From NCBI GenBank assembly GCA_018398585.1, contig JAGTTD010000013.1, forward strand, positions 30,955,131 to 31,019,130: DNA of 64,000 bases, in the 5' to 3' direction. The stretch is from Simmondsia chinensis (lineage: Eukaryota; Streptophyta; Magnoliopsida; Caryophyllales; Simmondsiaceae). The notes below the pieces were generated by a model. The model was not told the DNA's origin. It was given only the letters and a program-made list of their open reading frames with translations, and did no database searches. The translations under genes and the position numbers were made by a program. Below, in pieces: positions 45,426 to 56,172 of the stretch; positions within the stretch are counted from its first letter, which is position 1, and every line of letters begins with the position of its first letter.

Positions 45426-46515
45426 CAGGCAATGGATGGAAATTCAAGAACTTAAATGCAGAATCAAGAACGTCACCGGCATTAACTAGCCACTGTCACA
45501 GATTCTTTTGTGCGATGTCGAGTCTGGGCATGGGATATTATTATTTTATTAAGTTCTTTTTATATTCTATTTAATTTAATATTTGATTATTTTTGTATTT
45601 ACTTTTGTTTTATTTCTTGTTTTTACTACCAGAATACGTCGAAGAAAACAAACCCGTACCGAGTGGTCGCAATGTGATTATAAAAAGAATTCAAGGACAG
45701 GCAAGCAACAGAAAGAGGTGAGTTCAATCGTCCGGTGTCTTAAGTTTTTCGAGTTACTCTTGTTTGTCAACCAGGTAATAGGTATGCGTAAATAAAACTA
45801 GAGTTAAAATAAGGAAACAAATATACAAAAAAAAAAAAGAAAAGAAAAAACTTTTTATAAAGTTACCCGCCCGTCTTTGCCCCCAATTTATGGGTTAACA
45901 AATATAGGGGGTCCTTTACCCTTTAAAAAAACATTTGCCTGGTGGGAGTAAAGATTCACCATCTTACCTCTCTTTATCTCGTTACCAAACAAAAAGGATA
46001 CTAGGGGAAATAAAAGTAAAAAAAAAAAAAAAAAAAAAACTGATGTTTAGGTTTTTTTTTTTTTTTTTTTGAGGTTGACGAGACGCACCATACGCCGCCT
46101 ACGAAGGCGTATACAGGAGCTCAACAATCATATTGTCGAGCTCTAGTACGCACAGTTCAATTGTAGCCATGCACGTGCTCTAGTACTTTTTCTAGCGCTT
46201 CTTCGCCCGCCTTTTCAAAGCATAGTTAGGATTGATTTAGTTAGTTGGAATAATTGTTCTAGATTCTTCACAAAAATATCTACTTGTATGCAAAAATAAA
46301 TAGCAAAATGTAAGCATGAATGACGGATATGTGAAATGATACACAAAATCAACTTCTTCTCTCCCTACAATTGTTACATTCTTTCTCCCTTTTTTCAATA
46401 ATTAGCGATACAATCGCATTACAGAACATGCAACTCGAGGAAGCGAGGCATAAAAGAACCCGAATAAATCGGAAGATAGAGGCACAAAACAGATGATGAC
46501 CAAAAAAACCAGGAA
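45426..46515. repeat. Right arm of the inverted duplication (inner part)
   Basis: Reverse complement of about 44085-45115, with scattered substitutions and different homopolymer lengths. The spacer between arms (about 45116-45425) is unique. The arm is cut at 46515 by the chromovirus and resumes at 51679. Confidence 0.9.
45583..45795 (+). CDS. Unidentified short ORF conserved in both arms (copy 2)
   Basis: A 70-residue frame: hydrophobic start, RIRRRKQTRTEWSQCDYKKN, SRTGKQQKEVSSIVRCLKFF, then ELLLFVNQVIGMRK. It differs from copy 1 mostly by one-residue changes (Q/H, S/L, K/E, R/C). No domain recognised. It could be an exon carried by a transposon. Confidence 0.2.
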   Translation: MIIFVFTFVLFLVFTTRIRRRKQTRTEWSQCDYKKNSRTGKQQKEVSSIVRCLKFFELLLFVNQVIGMRK

Positions 46516-49500
46516 TGATCAGCTCAGTTTTGAAACCAAGATTGAAGAAGAAGAGAGAAGATAAGGAGAAGTGAAGAGATAGGAAAGAAGAGAAGAATTG
46601 GAATTTTTATTGCATAATCCTTCACAATACAAGGACACAAGCTTATATACTTGAGCCAAGATTCTAACAAACAACTCTAACAAACTAACTACTTCACTTT
46701 AACAACCAATCATACAAAAGTATCTAATTTCCAAGTACTAAGTCCTAGCTCTTACTTTGAATCCTAGCAATTCCACTCCCCTTAAAGGATACCCTTGTCC
46801 ACCAGGATAGGATATCTCGTGCAAATATCCCAGTAATCTTCCCAAGTAGCATCCTCCGGAAATGAATTGGCCCATTGAGTCAGGACTTGTGTTGCTGCCT
46901 CATTGCCTTTCTTCACTAATCTTCTTCCCAATACTGCAACAGGTTCCCATCTGCACTGATCTTATTTCATGAAGTCAAGGAGCTGCTGTTGTACATTTTC
47001 ATTTCCCACTCGCCTTTTGAGTAATGAAACATGGAAGGTGTTGTGGATTCTTGCATTATGCGGGAGATCCAGTGTGTATGCCACCTTTCCTACTCTAGCC
47101 AGCACCTTGAAGGGACCATAATACTCTGCGGCCAACTTGTTGTTACTCCTTCTCAGGACTGATTGCTGCACATAGGGCTTAAGTTTGAGAAAGACCCATT
47201 CACCCACTTCAAATTCTCTCTCGGAATGGTGTTTATCATGCTATGCCTTCATTCTCATCTGAGCTTTAGTCAAATGATGCTTAAGAAGCCTGATAATGGT
47301 TTCTCTGCTGCTCAACATCTCATTCACATTTGCCACTTGCGAGTCTCCTGGAACATAAGGAATGTGAGATGCAGGCACCACTCCATAAACTACTTGGAAA
47401 GGTGTCATGTTGATAGCTGTATGATGATTGGTATTGTACCAGTATTCAGCTAGAGGCAACCACTTCACCCATTCATGTGGCTTGTCTCCACACATACATC
47501 TCAAATACCCTTCAATACATCTATTTACAACCTCTGTTTGCCCATCTGTCTGTGGGTGATGTGCTGTTGAGGGTTGTAATCTGACTTGCAGCATACTAAA
47601 AAACTCTCTCCAGAAGATATTCATAAACACAGGATCTCTGTCACTAGTGATGGACTTAGGAATCCCATGTAATCTGTACACCTGATCCAAATAACATCTA
47701 GCTACCATTGCAGCTGAATAGGGGTGTGCACAAGGCCATGAAGTAAGCATACTTCGATAATATGTCCACTACCACAAGGATCGCACTCTTTCCTTGGGAG
47801 TTAGGCAAAGCTTCAATGAAATCCATCGACAAATCCTTCCAAATGTTGCCAAGAATTGGCAGAGGTTGTAAGAGGCCAGGTGTTGCCATTGTCTCATACT
47901 TGTATCTTTGGCATATATCACATGATCTTATGAGGTTTCTAATCATCTTCTTCATGCCTTTCTACTAGAATGAGCATGCCAATCGTTTATAAGTCCCCTT
48001 CACCCCAGAACGACCACCTCCTACAAAGCTGTGAAGATTGCTAATCAAGGTCTTCCTTAAGTGCTGATCATTGCCCACCACCAATCTTCCTTTTCTGTAC
48101 AACTAGTCTTGAATGACATTGTAATGGGGATGCTTCTGTGGTTCTTTTTGCCATTCCACAACCAATTTCTGCAAGTTCACATCCTTCTGCACACTCTCTT
48201 TGATTTGATCCATAATAGTATCAGAGATAGTGGACAAGAATATGGCCATAAGTTCACTTCCATTCACCCTGGACAAGGCATCAATAGCCTGATTGTCTTT
48301 GCCTTGCTGGTAACAAATAGTGTAGCTATACCCAAACAACTTAGGCAATAGCTTGCATTAAGTAGGGGTTGAGATCCTTTGTTCCAGCAAATATTTTAGG
48401 CTATGATGGTCAGTGATAATGATAAAATGACTACCCACTAGATAAGGCCTCCATTTCTCTACAGCAAATATGACTGCATATAATTCCTTCTCATAAACTG
48501 AGAGTGACTGATGTTTGGCAGTTAAACATTTGCTAATAAAAGCAATAGGATGGTTCTGTTGGGACAGGACATGCCCTATCCCAAACCCGATGCATCAGTC
48601 TCAATAACAAAGTCTTGAGTGAAGTCTGGAAGTACAAGAACAGGAGCTGTACTCATTGCCTCCTTCAGCTTATCAAAGGCGGCTTGTGCTTGTTCGCTCC
48701 ATTTGAAACCATCTTTCTTCAATAGTGCAAATAAAGGACCTGCAATTAGGCTATAATGCCTGATGAATCTCCGATAATAGCCTATCAGGCCAAGAAATCC
48801 CCTTAGCTGCTTTACTGTCTGGGGTTCAGGCCAAGCAACCATAGTTGTCACCTTTTTAGGATCTGTAGAAACTCCTTCTTAAGAAATCAGATGGCCCGGA
48901 TACTCGATTTGCCTCACCCCAAAGCTGCATTTACTTCTCTTGGCATACAGGTCATTTTCCTTAAGTATATTTAAGGTACTTCTCAGATGCATTAAGTGTT
49001 CCTCCCAATTTTAGCTATAAATGAGGATGTCATTGAAGAAAACAATGATGAACTTCCTCAAAAAGGGTTTGAATATCTGGTTCATTAGACTTTGGAAGGT
49101 GGAGGGAGCATTAGTTAAGCCAAAAGGCATAACTACAAACTCATAATGGCCTTCATATGTTCTAAAGGTAGTTTTTGGTATATCTTTAGGGTGCATTCTG
49201 ATTTGGTGGTACCTTGATCTCAAGTCTATTTTGGAGAAATAAGACGCTCCATGTAGTTCATCCAACAACTCTTCAATGATAGGAATAGGGAACTTATTTT
49301 TTATGGTATTTTTATTGAGTTCTCGATAGTCCACACACATTCTAATGGATCCATCTTTTTTGTTAACTAGCACAATAGGTGAGGAGAAAGGGCTCAAGCT
49401 ATGTTGGATGAACCCAGCTTTCAGCAATTCAGTAACCAATTTTTCAATCGCATTCTTTTTTAGTGAAGGATAACAGTAAGGGAGTATGTTTACAGGTGGG

Positions 49501-51678
49501 GTTCCCTCTTTGAGGTGTATTTGGTTATCATGTGTTCTTTTTGGGGGTAGAGTTTTAGGTTCTTCAAACAATTCTTGGAAATCAACAAGTAAATTTTCAA
49601 GTTCAGGTTCAAGGTTTTGGGAGTTACCCTCAATTGCATTGATCATCATAGAAGTATTAGCATAAGATAAGCTAGATTTTGAGGAAACTACCTGCACTGC
49701 CAGAAGTTGTAAAAAGCAAAGTTGGGCTGTAGACATTTTTTTCAATATCTGCTGCAATTCTCCTTCTTTACTCAAGCTCACAGCTGGTTCTGTAGCTCCC
49801 TCAAGCCTCAGCTGCTTACCATAGTGATCAAATTCCATCATCGATTCTTCAAAATCAAACACCACTCTTCCCAGTGATTTTAGTCACTGAACCCCCAACA
49901 CCATTTCACATCCCCCCAAAGACAACAGCCTGACATCAGATTGGAACTTCACACCCTATAAGGTCCACTCAAATGCCTTGCAAACAGCAGCACTGTCCAC
50001 CTACGTCCCATCAGCAACAGCCACAAATAAGGGAATAATTGGAGTTATGATACAATTCAACTGTTTTGCTACGGCTGGATCTAAGAAGTTATGAGTACTC
50101 CTGGTGTCAATTAGGATATGGATAGGCCTTTTCTTGGCTAGCCCAACCACTCTAAGTTTCTAATAAGAGTACACTCCTGTCAATGCATGTACTGAAATAT
50201 GAATAGAATCTTCAACCAATCCCACACTATCAGTTTCCTACCCTTCTGTAACTGCGCCACTGTCATCCTCCCCTTGTAGCTCCTGATCACTTCAAGTCTG
50301 TATGATTTAGCCCTCCTACAATTGTGCCCAGGAGTGAAATGTGCATCACACCAAAAACATAAATTTTTTGCTTTCTTCTCATCCATTTCGGCTTGAGAAA
50401 GCTACCTATACTTTCTTGGATTGCTACTAACAGATATGTTTCTTGGGGAAAAATGGTTGGTGGAGTTTGAGGGTAAGGTGTCACTTCTTTTAGGCACATT
50501 GACAGTTGAAGGTGGTTTTGGGTTGGGCAAGATTGGCCATGCTTAGAAGTGAGGGATGGATTTCCATTAGATAATTGTAAGGCAAATTCCTGTGATCTGG
50601 CTAGAGTGTAGGCATGGGCAACTATAGTAGGTGCAAACATTCGAACCTTAACTGCTATTATAGGTCTTAATCCACCCAAAAGAAGCTGAGTTTCTGACCT
50701 TCTGTCAATGAAACTCTGGTCAATAGAGCATCAAAGTGCTTTTTGTATTGCTTCACATCACCAGTCTGCACTAAGACCTTTAATGCCCTCTAAGGATTGG
50801 CAAACGAGGACTCATCAAACTGGGCTATTGCTTCCTGTGTATATTCTTCCCAAGTAGGCCAATTGTCCTTGGGTCTAGATTTCATCAATGATTGATGCCA
50901 CTACAGAGCTTCACCATCCAAATGCACCGAAGCTACCTGAACCCTCCTGACCTCCTTAGTTTGATCCAATGCGAAGTACTAGTCACATTTATACAGCCAG
51001 CCCCTAAAGTTCTCCCCATTGAACTTAGGAAAAACTAACTTTGTAAGTCTAGGAGAGAAATAATGATGTGCTGATCCATCATTACTCATTGATCCTTGGC
51101 CATTCTGTGGCTAATGATTCTAAACTTGGGCTGCCAATTGTGTTTGCTGCAGGCTTACTCCTGCTATGAACTCATGCAAGCCATTCAATTCTTGATCATG
51201 CTGAGCATTCTTAGCAAACAGATTTTCCAATGGTTCCTTGAAAGTCTTAAAGGTATCATTGATTGATGACAAAAGGGATTCTTTGATCGAATCCATTGAG
51301 TTTGCAATCATCTCCTTCATAGATGCTTCCAATTGCTGCGAATCCGTCATACTCGATGGCTTCTTAGCTCTGCCCATACAAGATCAATGGTTCCCTGTGT
51401 TCAAACTCAGCTCTAATACCAAAATGATAAGCTCGATTTTGATACCAAGACTGAAGAAGAAGAGAGAAGATAAGGACAAGTGAACAGATAGGAAAGAAGA
51501 GAAGAATTGGAATTTTTATTGCATAATCCTTCATAATACAAGGACACAAGCTTATATACTTGAGCCAAGATTCTAACAAACAACTCTAACAAACTAGCTA
51601 CTTCACTTTAACAACCAGTCATACAAAAATATCTAATTTCCAAGTACTAAGTCCTAGCTCTTACTTTGAATCCTAACA
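46516..51678 (-). mobile_element. Complete Ty3/gypsy chromovirus, Reina-like, inactive
   Basis: LTRs 46516-46769 and 51425-51678, both 254 bp, TG...CA, differ at about 12 positions. Target duplication AGGAA at 46511-46515 and 51679-51683. The primer-binding site complement GCTCTAATACCA (51410-51421) resembles initiator-Met tRNA with one change. The purine tract (minus strand TTTAAGGGGAGTGGAAT) adjoins the left LTR. The domain order gag, protease, reverse transcriptase, RNase H, integrase, chromodomain is that of chromoviruses. Total length 5.16 kb and short LTRs point to the Reina clade, a family-level inference. Confidence 0.95.
46800..51377 (-). pseudogene. Chromovirus gag-pol, disrupted, with C-terminal chromodomain
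   Basis: Minus strand: gag opens at 51377 (MGRAKKPSSMTDSQQLEASM), then stops break it. A zinc-knuckle-like CFWCDAHFTPGHNC lies at about 50318-50359. The protease active-site motif reads DTR instead of D(S/T)G at 50100-50108. Reverse transcriptase spans 49865-49011 ([42 protein letters not shown]). The RNase H region is at 48851-48103. Integrase spans 47955-47241 (TAHHPQTDGQTEVVNRCIEG). The C-terminus (46959-46800) is a chromodomain: VAVLGRRLVKKGNEAATQVL ... EDATWEDYWDI, after one in-frame stop (TAA after DFMK). The reverse transcriptase catalytic motif is FFND instead of FFDD (49029-49040). At least eight stops or shifts break the frame. Confidence 0.9.
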
Positions 51679-51756
51679 AGGAAAACAAGAAAGCAAGGCA
51701 AAAATAAAAATCAATCACAAAAGAACAAAAATAGGCACTACAAGATTATAACAGCA
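51679..51756. repeat. Right arm of the inverted duplication (outer part)
   Basis: The reverse complement reads GTTATAATCTTGTAGTGCCT... CTTGCTTTCTTGTTTTCCT, matching 44016-44082. The match stops near 51756, where mitochondrial-like sequence begins. Confidence 0.85.
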
Positions 51757-51917
51757 CTGGGCGGCCCGGCATTTTTTTTTGAAATATAAATACCCAATAT
51801 TGGCTAGAGAATGGACCAATTCCGCCTGCGGTAAGGCAAGGAGCGAACCACAACAAACGAAGGGGGAAAGCTTGCTTGCTGTAGCCGCAGAGCCTCTACG
51901 CCTTCTTCCTTTGCCCG

Positions 51918-51918
<1 letters not shown>

Positions 51919-51955
<37 letters not shown>
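51919..51955. repeat. Poly-G run of 37
   Basis: Continuous G from 51919 to 51955, immediately upstream of the small-subunit rRNA-like fragment. It is unusually long for a plant genome and could be real or an assembly or base-calling artefact. Confidence 0.9.
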
Positions 51956-51956
<1 letters not shown>

Positions 51957-51986
51957 GCATGTGGTTTAATTCGATACAATGCGAAC
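51954..51986 (+). pseudogene. Fragment of mitochondrial small-subunit rRNA
   Basis: About 33 bp matching the conserved GGAGCATGTGGTTTAATTCG segment of 16S/18S-type rRNA, followed by ATACAATGCGAA. Neighbouring rRNA sequence is absent, so this is a fragment. Confidence 0.7.
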
Positions 51987-54356
51987 TAGCAGAAATCAGG
52001 CCCTCCGAGTGCAACCGAACATGGTGACCATACTACAGAAGACCGTAAGCAGTGACTCGGATCTTTAATTGTAGTCAGTCTTCACTTAACTCGGCCCCAG
52101 CAATGCCGCAACCCGGGGAAAGTGGACTGCCATTATGCCTTGTCACGCACTAAGCGGTCGGAAATTGATTGAAAAGGCAGCCCAGTCAGCCCACCCCTTT
52201 AGAATTGGGCAGAAATTTAGTTCGATAAGAATCTTTGCTGTTGTCGCAACCCTAGCAAACAATGCATCATTTGAAATGGGTTCAACGTCCAGGGCACTGC
52301 CCCTGCCCGGCCGGAGGCCTCCAATAGGAAACCCATCTCTCTTCGTCATAACCTAACTTCATATCTCGAACCAAGCCCGATGTAAATTCTTTCATTTTTG
52401 GGGAACGAAAGGACATTTAGGGTAAGGTGGTATACTATATTTATCTGTTTATTGGAATTTTTTCTAATGACCCGCTGCCTTCTTGCAAGAAAGTCCTTTT
52501 CTTATTTTTCCTGAGTACTAGCTAGTCAGAAATCATCAAAGATAACAAAAGCTCTCGCACAGGAAGGTTGGTCTTTCCCTATTTCCGAGCTTGGTTGGTC
52601 AAAAATGGACTTGTAGTCTAAAATCCCGAGAAAATGGCACAGGGGACGTAGGACATCTTGATTTACAGGAATCGCTAGACAGAACTAAAAGCTATAAGAA
52701 AGATGACCGGGGGTCTCATCAATAGATAAAAATACGCAGAGCGACCTCAAAAACGGCAAATCACTTCTACTGAGTTCCCCAACCGCAATTGATTGATGAG
52801 TTCTCACCTTCTCTTTCTCTAAACCTTCCCTAGCTTGAAGAGGCACTATTGGCGCTAATGCTACTGGGAGTGCCCAATTTGCACTTCTCGTTTTTTCCAG
52901 ATCGAGAGAGATACTACGAGTCCTCCGTCCCAGATTCTATCGAGGAAGCGCACTCCAACGTCTACGGTATTCATCGATCTGGAATCTTGTGAATAAGGTC
53001 CCCTTCTAGCGCGGAAGACTTTATAGAGACATAAAGTTGACTGAAAGTTAGTTATGAGGGCCACTTGCTTTTGAGAAAGCATTTGGTGCAGCACCTGCAT
53101 TTTGGTGCATTCTTCTTTCTCGCAGTCGAGGATCAGACTGGTTTACTAGGATATCCTCGAGCCGGAGGGCTCACCTGTGCCTCGGAGTTCACACCGCTTG
53201 TGCCTCTTCACGCGACCTATGCTTGTGGGCTCATAGATATAGACCGTCATAGCCCCAGAACAGAGCAAGGGCCATGATCGGCAGAAGGGGAAATCACCCT
53301 CTACCTGCTTGACCGATCTGGTCAGTCAAAAAATAGGATAATTAAAAAAGGATAACAAAAAAAGTTGTGTCTGGTCTCGCACTTGGTAGTAGCTCAACCA
53401 TAGATCCAACTTAGAGTAGTGAAAGTGAAAGACCACAAGCTAAGCTTTCCGGCAATAAGACCGGCACACCGAAGGAATAGGTTTTGGAGTAATTATGCGA
53501 AATTTACTTCCTATTCATCTTCTTTCGGGGGTTCAACCAGCCTGGATAAACCACTTCTAGCTTTGGCTTTGCCTCCGGTAACGTTGTGATTCTTGCTCAA
53601 AAAACAGACCGAAAGCGTTCGAGTTGGCCCAGCATGGCCTATAAACTGCTGTGTAATGTTTTATCAGCAAGACAGGCTCAATGAGGAAGGAAGATCAACA
53701 CCACTTGCCTGCTATGCAATGCAATGGGTCAAGACTAAGAGTAAAGTCTCCGTCATCAGGGGCCTGTTTGCTACAGGCTCATCAACATGGCGGACTAAAA
53801 CCGGGCAGGAACCCTCGTCAGCTCAGAATGCTTCTGTTTTATATTAGAATAAAACTTTGAATTAAGTCACAGGAGAATCCCTTATACTGTAAATGGTCGA
53901 GCTGGCTTGGCTGGTACATCAAGCATATTGGCGCTATCCCGAACTGACATACTTAAAAGCGGAATCCAAACCAATTCAGGCTCCTTCATGGAGATGATCG
54001 AGAGGACCCAGACTTCCTTGACTCTGATCTTCTCTGCAATCACCTCTGTGCACTTTTCTCAAAATTTGCTCTCCTTATTGGTCAGGCTTGGGATTAAGCT
54101 AGGGACTAGCCTGTGGTTCACTTCTAACAAAGCCCTTTAGCGTTGACACCAAATGATAAGAGCTGATTGCTGGTGTCCTCCAAAGGGAGATCAGGTCACT
54201 CAGTAAACCGTGTGCCCCTCATCCTGCGGGCTAGTTCCTTAGCCCTCCAGCTAGAGGATTTGCCACCAAGTCTCTTGCTCCTATTAAGCTCAACCGATTG
54301 ATAGCCCGCCTGAATCGACAACCCACTCTCGGAAAAGCTTCATTTTCAAGTCTAGG

Positions 54357-54430
54357 ACTTAGGCAAAGCCAAGTGGTAAGGCATCGGTTTTTGGTACCAG
54401 AATGCAAAGGTTTGAACTTTTAAATCCGGG
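54357..54430 (+). pseudogene. Decayed mitochondrial tRNA-Gln (UUG)
   Basis: AGCCAAGTGGTAAGGCATCG, then the anticodon arm TCGGT-TTTTGGT-ACCAG with anticodon TTG at 54391-54393, then GCAAAGGTTTGAACTTTTAAATC. This matches the D arm, anticodon arm and T arm order of plant mitochondrial trnQ. The anticodon stem has a broken G-C pair (ACCAG rather than ACCGG), the T loop reads TTTGAAC, and the acceptor ends no longer pair, so it is probably non-functional. Confidence 0.65.
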
Positions 54431-55085
54431 TGTTCCCGAAACTCACCCCCCTTCCTCCAATCCTTCCGACAACAGCTCCCTTCTCTATGCGTAGTCGGGC
54501 TTCGGTAAGCAGCAGCAAGGACTTCTTTGAAGCCAATCGTTCAGGCCGCTCCTCAAAGCCTGAAGAATCTTTTTTTTTTTTCTATCCAGAATTATGGATC
54601 TGGGGAAATAATAACGCTGGAAGGGACGACTATTGCAGGCACATATCGTAACAATTCATAGCAATAGCTGCCTTTGGCTCTACTGGGAACACGCTCTTTC
54701 GGCCGCCTATGACGGAGCTGGATCGTGTAGGCTTGCTTTGCATGGCTGCACAAGCCAGGGGTCACAATTCACTCAACAAGATCATCAGCAAATCGAGAGT
54801 AGACAAGACAGCTGTGATTGGCGGTAGGGTACTAGTCTAGAGTGAAAATTTCACAGTTGTTATAAAAAATTAATAATAAGACGGTCTTGAGTGCCGGGAC
54901 TTTTACCACAGTGGGTGGGCGAAATAGCCAAGGACGTGCATCGGTGGCGACTCTCTCGAGTTTCTGGCTATTTCAACTTTCAAATTTGACTGGGCTCTTT
55001 TCTCGGAGACCAAATCGTCCTTCTCTTTCTACTGAAAGTAAAATAGAGTAAATTTACTCGCGAACAACTCCATCTGTCCGGGGAC

Positions 55086-55107
55086 CTTAGGGAAGATGGA
55101 TTGGATC

Positions 55108-55144
<37 letters not shown>

Positions 55145-55598
55145 ACATACAATACAATCATAATAGTACCTTATAACATTATAAATATATTTTATAAAAT
55201 AGAATGTATTATAACTTGTTAAAAAAATACAATTACAACAATATAAATAAAAAATACAATCATAAAATAAGTTATAATGCCCAAACGGGTACTAAATTAG
55301 TGCCACTGGGCCGGCCCAATTACTAACCACTGGGGGAAAAAGCCCCCATGAGGACGTCCGTGGGGTGGACCGGGCTGGTTCGTTTGCCGACCCCACCCGC
55401 TGGCCTTCTCTTAACTGCTGCTTTGTGACACAACTTGAATTGTAATAAGGACTAGTTATTAGTTTGAGACATTGGATTCCATAACTTAAGTTGTGTGTAG
55501 TTTTAAAAATACTTATTGAGCACATACATGAAAATTTTATAACGCGAGTCAACTAATAGCTAGTCCTTATTATTTCGTCAGGAAAAAATCTATACTTA
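55086..55598. other. AT run, GC-rich block and small foldback
   Basis: An (AT)n run at about 55111-55139, then AT-rich sequence. At 55290-55420 there is a GC-rich block with no recognised identity. At 55444-55571 there is a foldback: AATAAGGACTAGTTATTAGTT (55444-55464) pairs with AACTAATAGCTAGTCCTTATT (55551-55571) with one mismatch. Confidence 0.5.
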
Positions 55599-56172
55599 GG
55601 CTCCGTTTATTTCAACAGAAGTATTTTTCTCAAAGAAAACGTTTTCCTTTGGAAATAGTTTTCCATGGAAAATGCTATTCCAGTTGAGGTTTTCCGTTAT
55701 TTGTTTCAACGGAAAATATGTTTTCATACTTCAATATTCTTTGCTTGTTTATAAAAATTATCTTTTATCAATCACCTTATACCTAGTTATAGGACAATAT
55801 AAGTAGCAATACAATATATTTGAAATTATTTAGAGTCTGTGTGGTTGTAGAATTATTACTAAGATAGCTTGAAATTTGAACATTTATTACATATCATGAC
55901 ATTTGAATATAATGACGTACTCTGAAGTTGAATATTTTATCACCCGGGTACTATACATTTGATTAATTTTTGTAAGAATATAACCAATTATAAAAGTGCT
56001 AATATAATACATAATTACGATAATATTTACAAGTCATTGTTTTTAGCAAATTACGATAAAAAGTTCAATGTATATTGATGTAAAAACTACCTAAATATGG
56101 CCGAAATCATATGCCGTGTTAGCATTTTTTAGGAAAAATCTAATAAGAATACTTATATATTGTCGGAATCAT

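Larger units (their letters stand above)
51757..55085. other. Mitochondrial-like insert (NUMT)
   Basis: The block is more GC-rich than its surroundings, free of nuclear transposon motifs, and contains two sequences I recognise as plant mitochondrial: GCATGTGGTTTAATTCGATAC (at about 51957-51977, as in the small-subunit rRNA) and a trnQ-like sequence at 54357. The open frames, each under 100 residues, match no standard mitochondrial protein, which is usual for plant mitochondrial intergenic DNA. The right boundary is placed where AT-rich nuclear-type sequence and an (AT)n run begin (about 55111). Continuity with the organelle genome cannot be tested here. Confidence 0.7.

Noticed and set aside
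51715..52027. Proline- or glycine-run proteins around the poly-G tract
   Set aside because: The runs come from the homopolymer itself, in mitochondrial-like DNA.
54357..54430. A working mitochondrial tRNA gene
   Set aside because: Acceptor ends do not pair and the anticodon stem is broken; it is called a relic.
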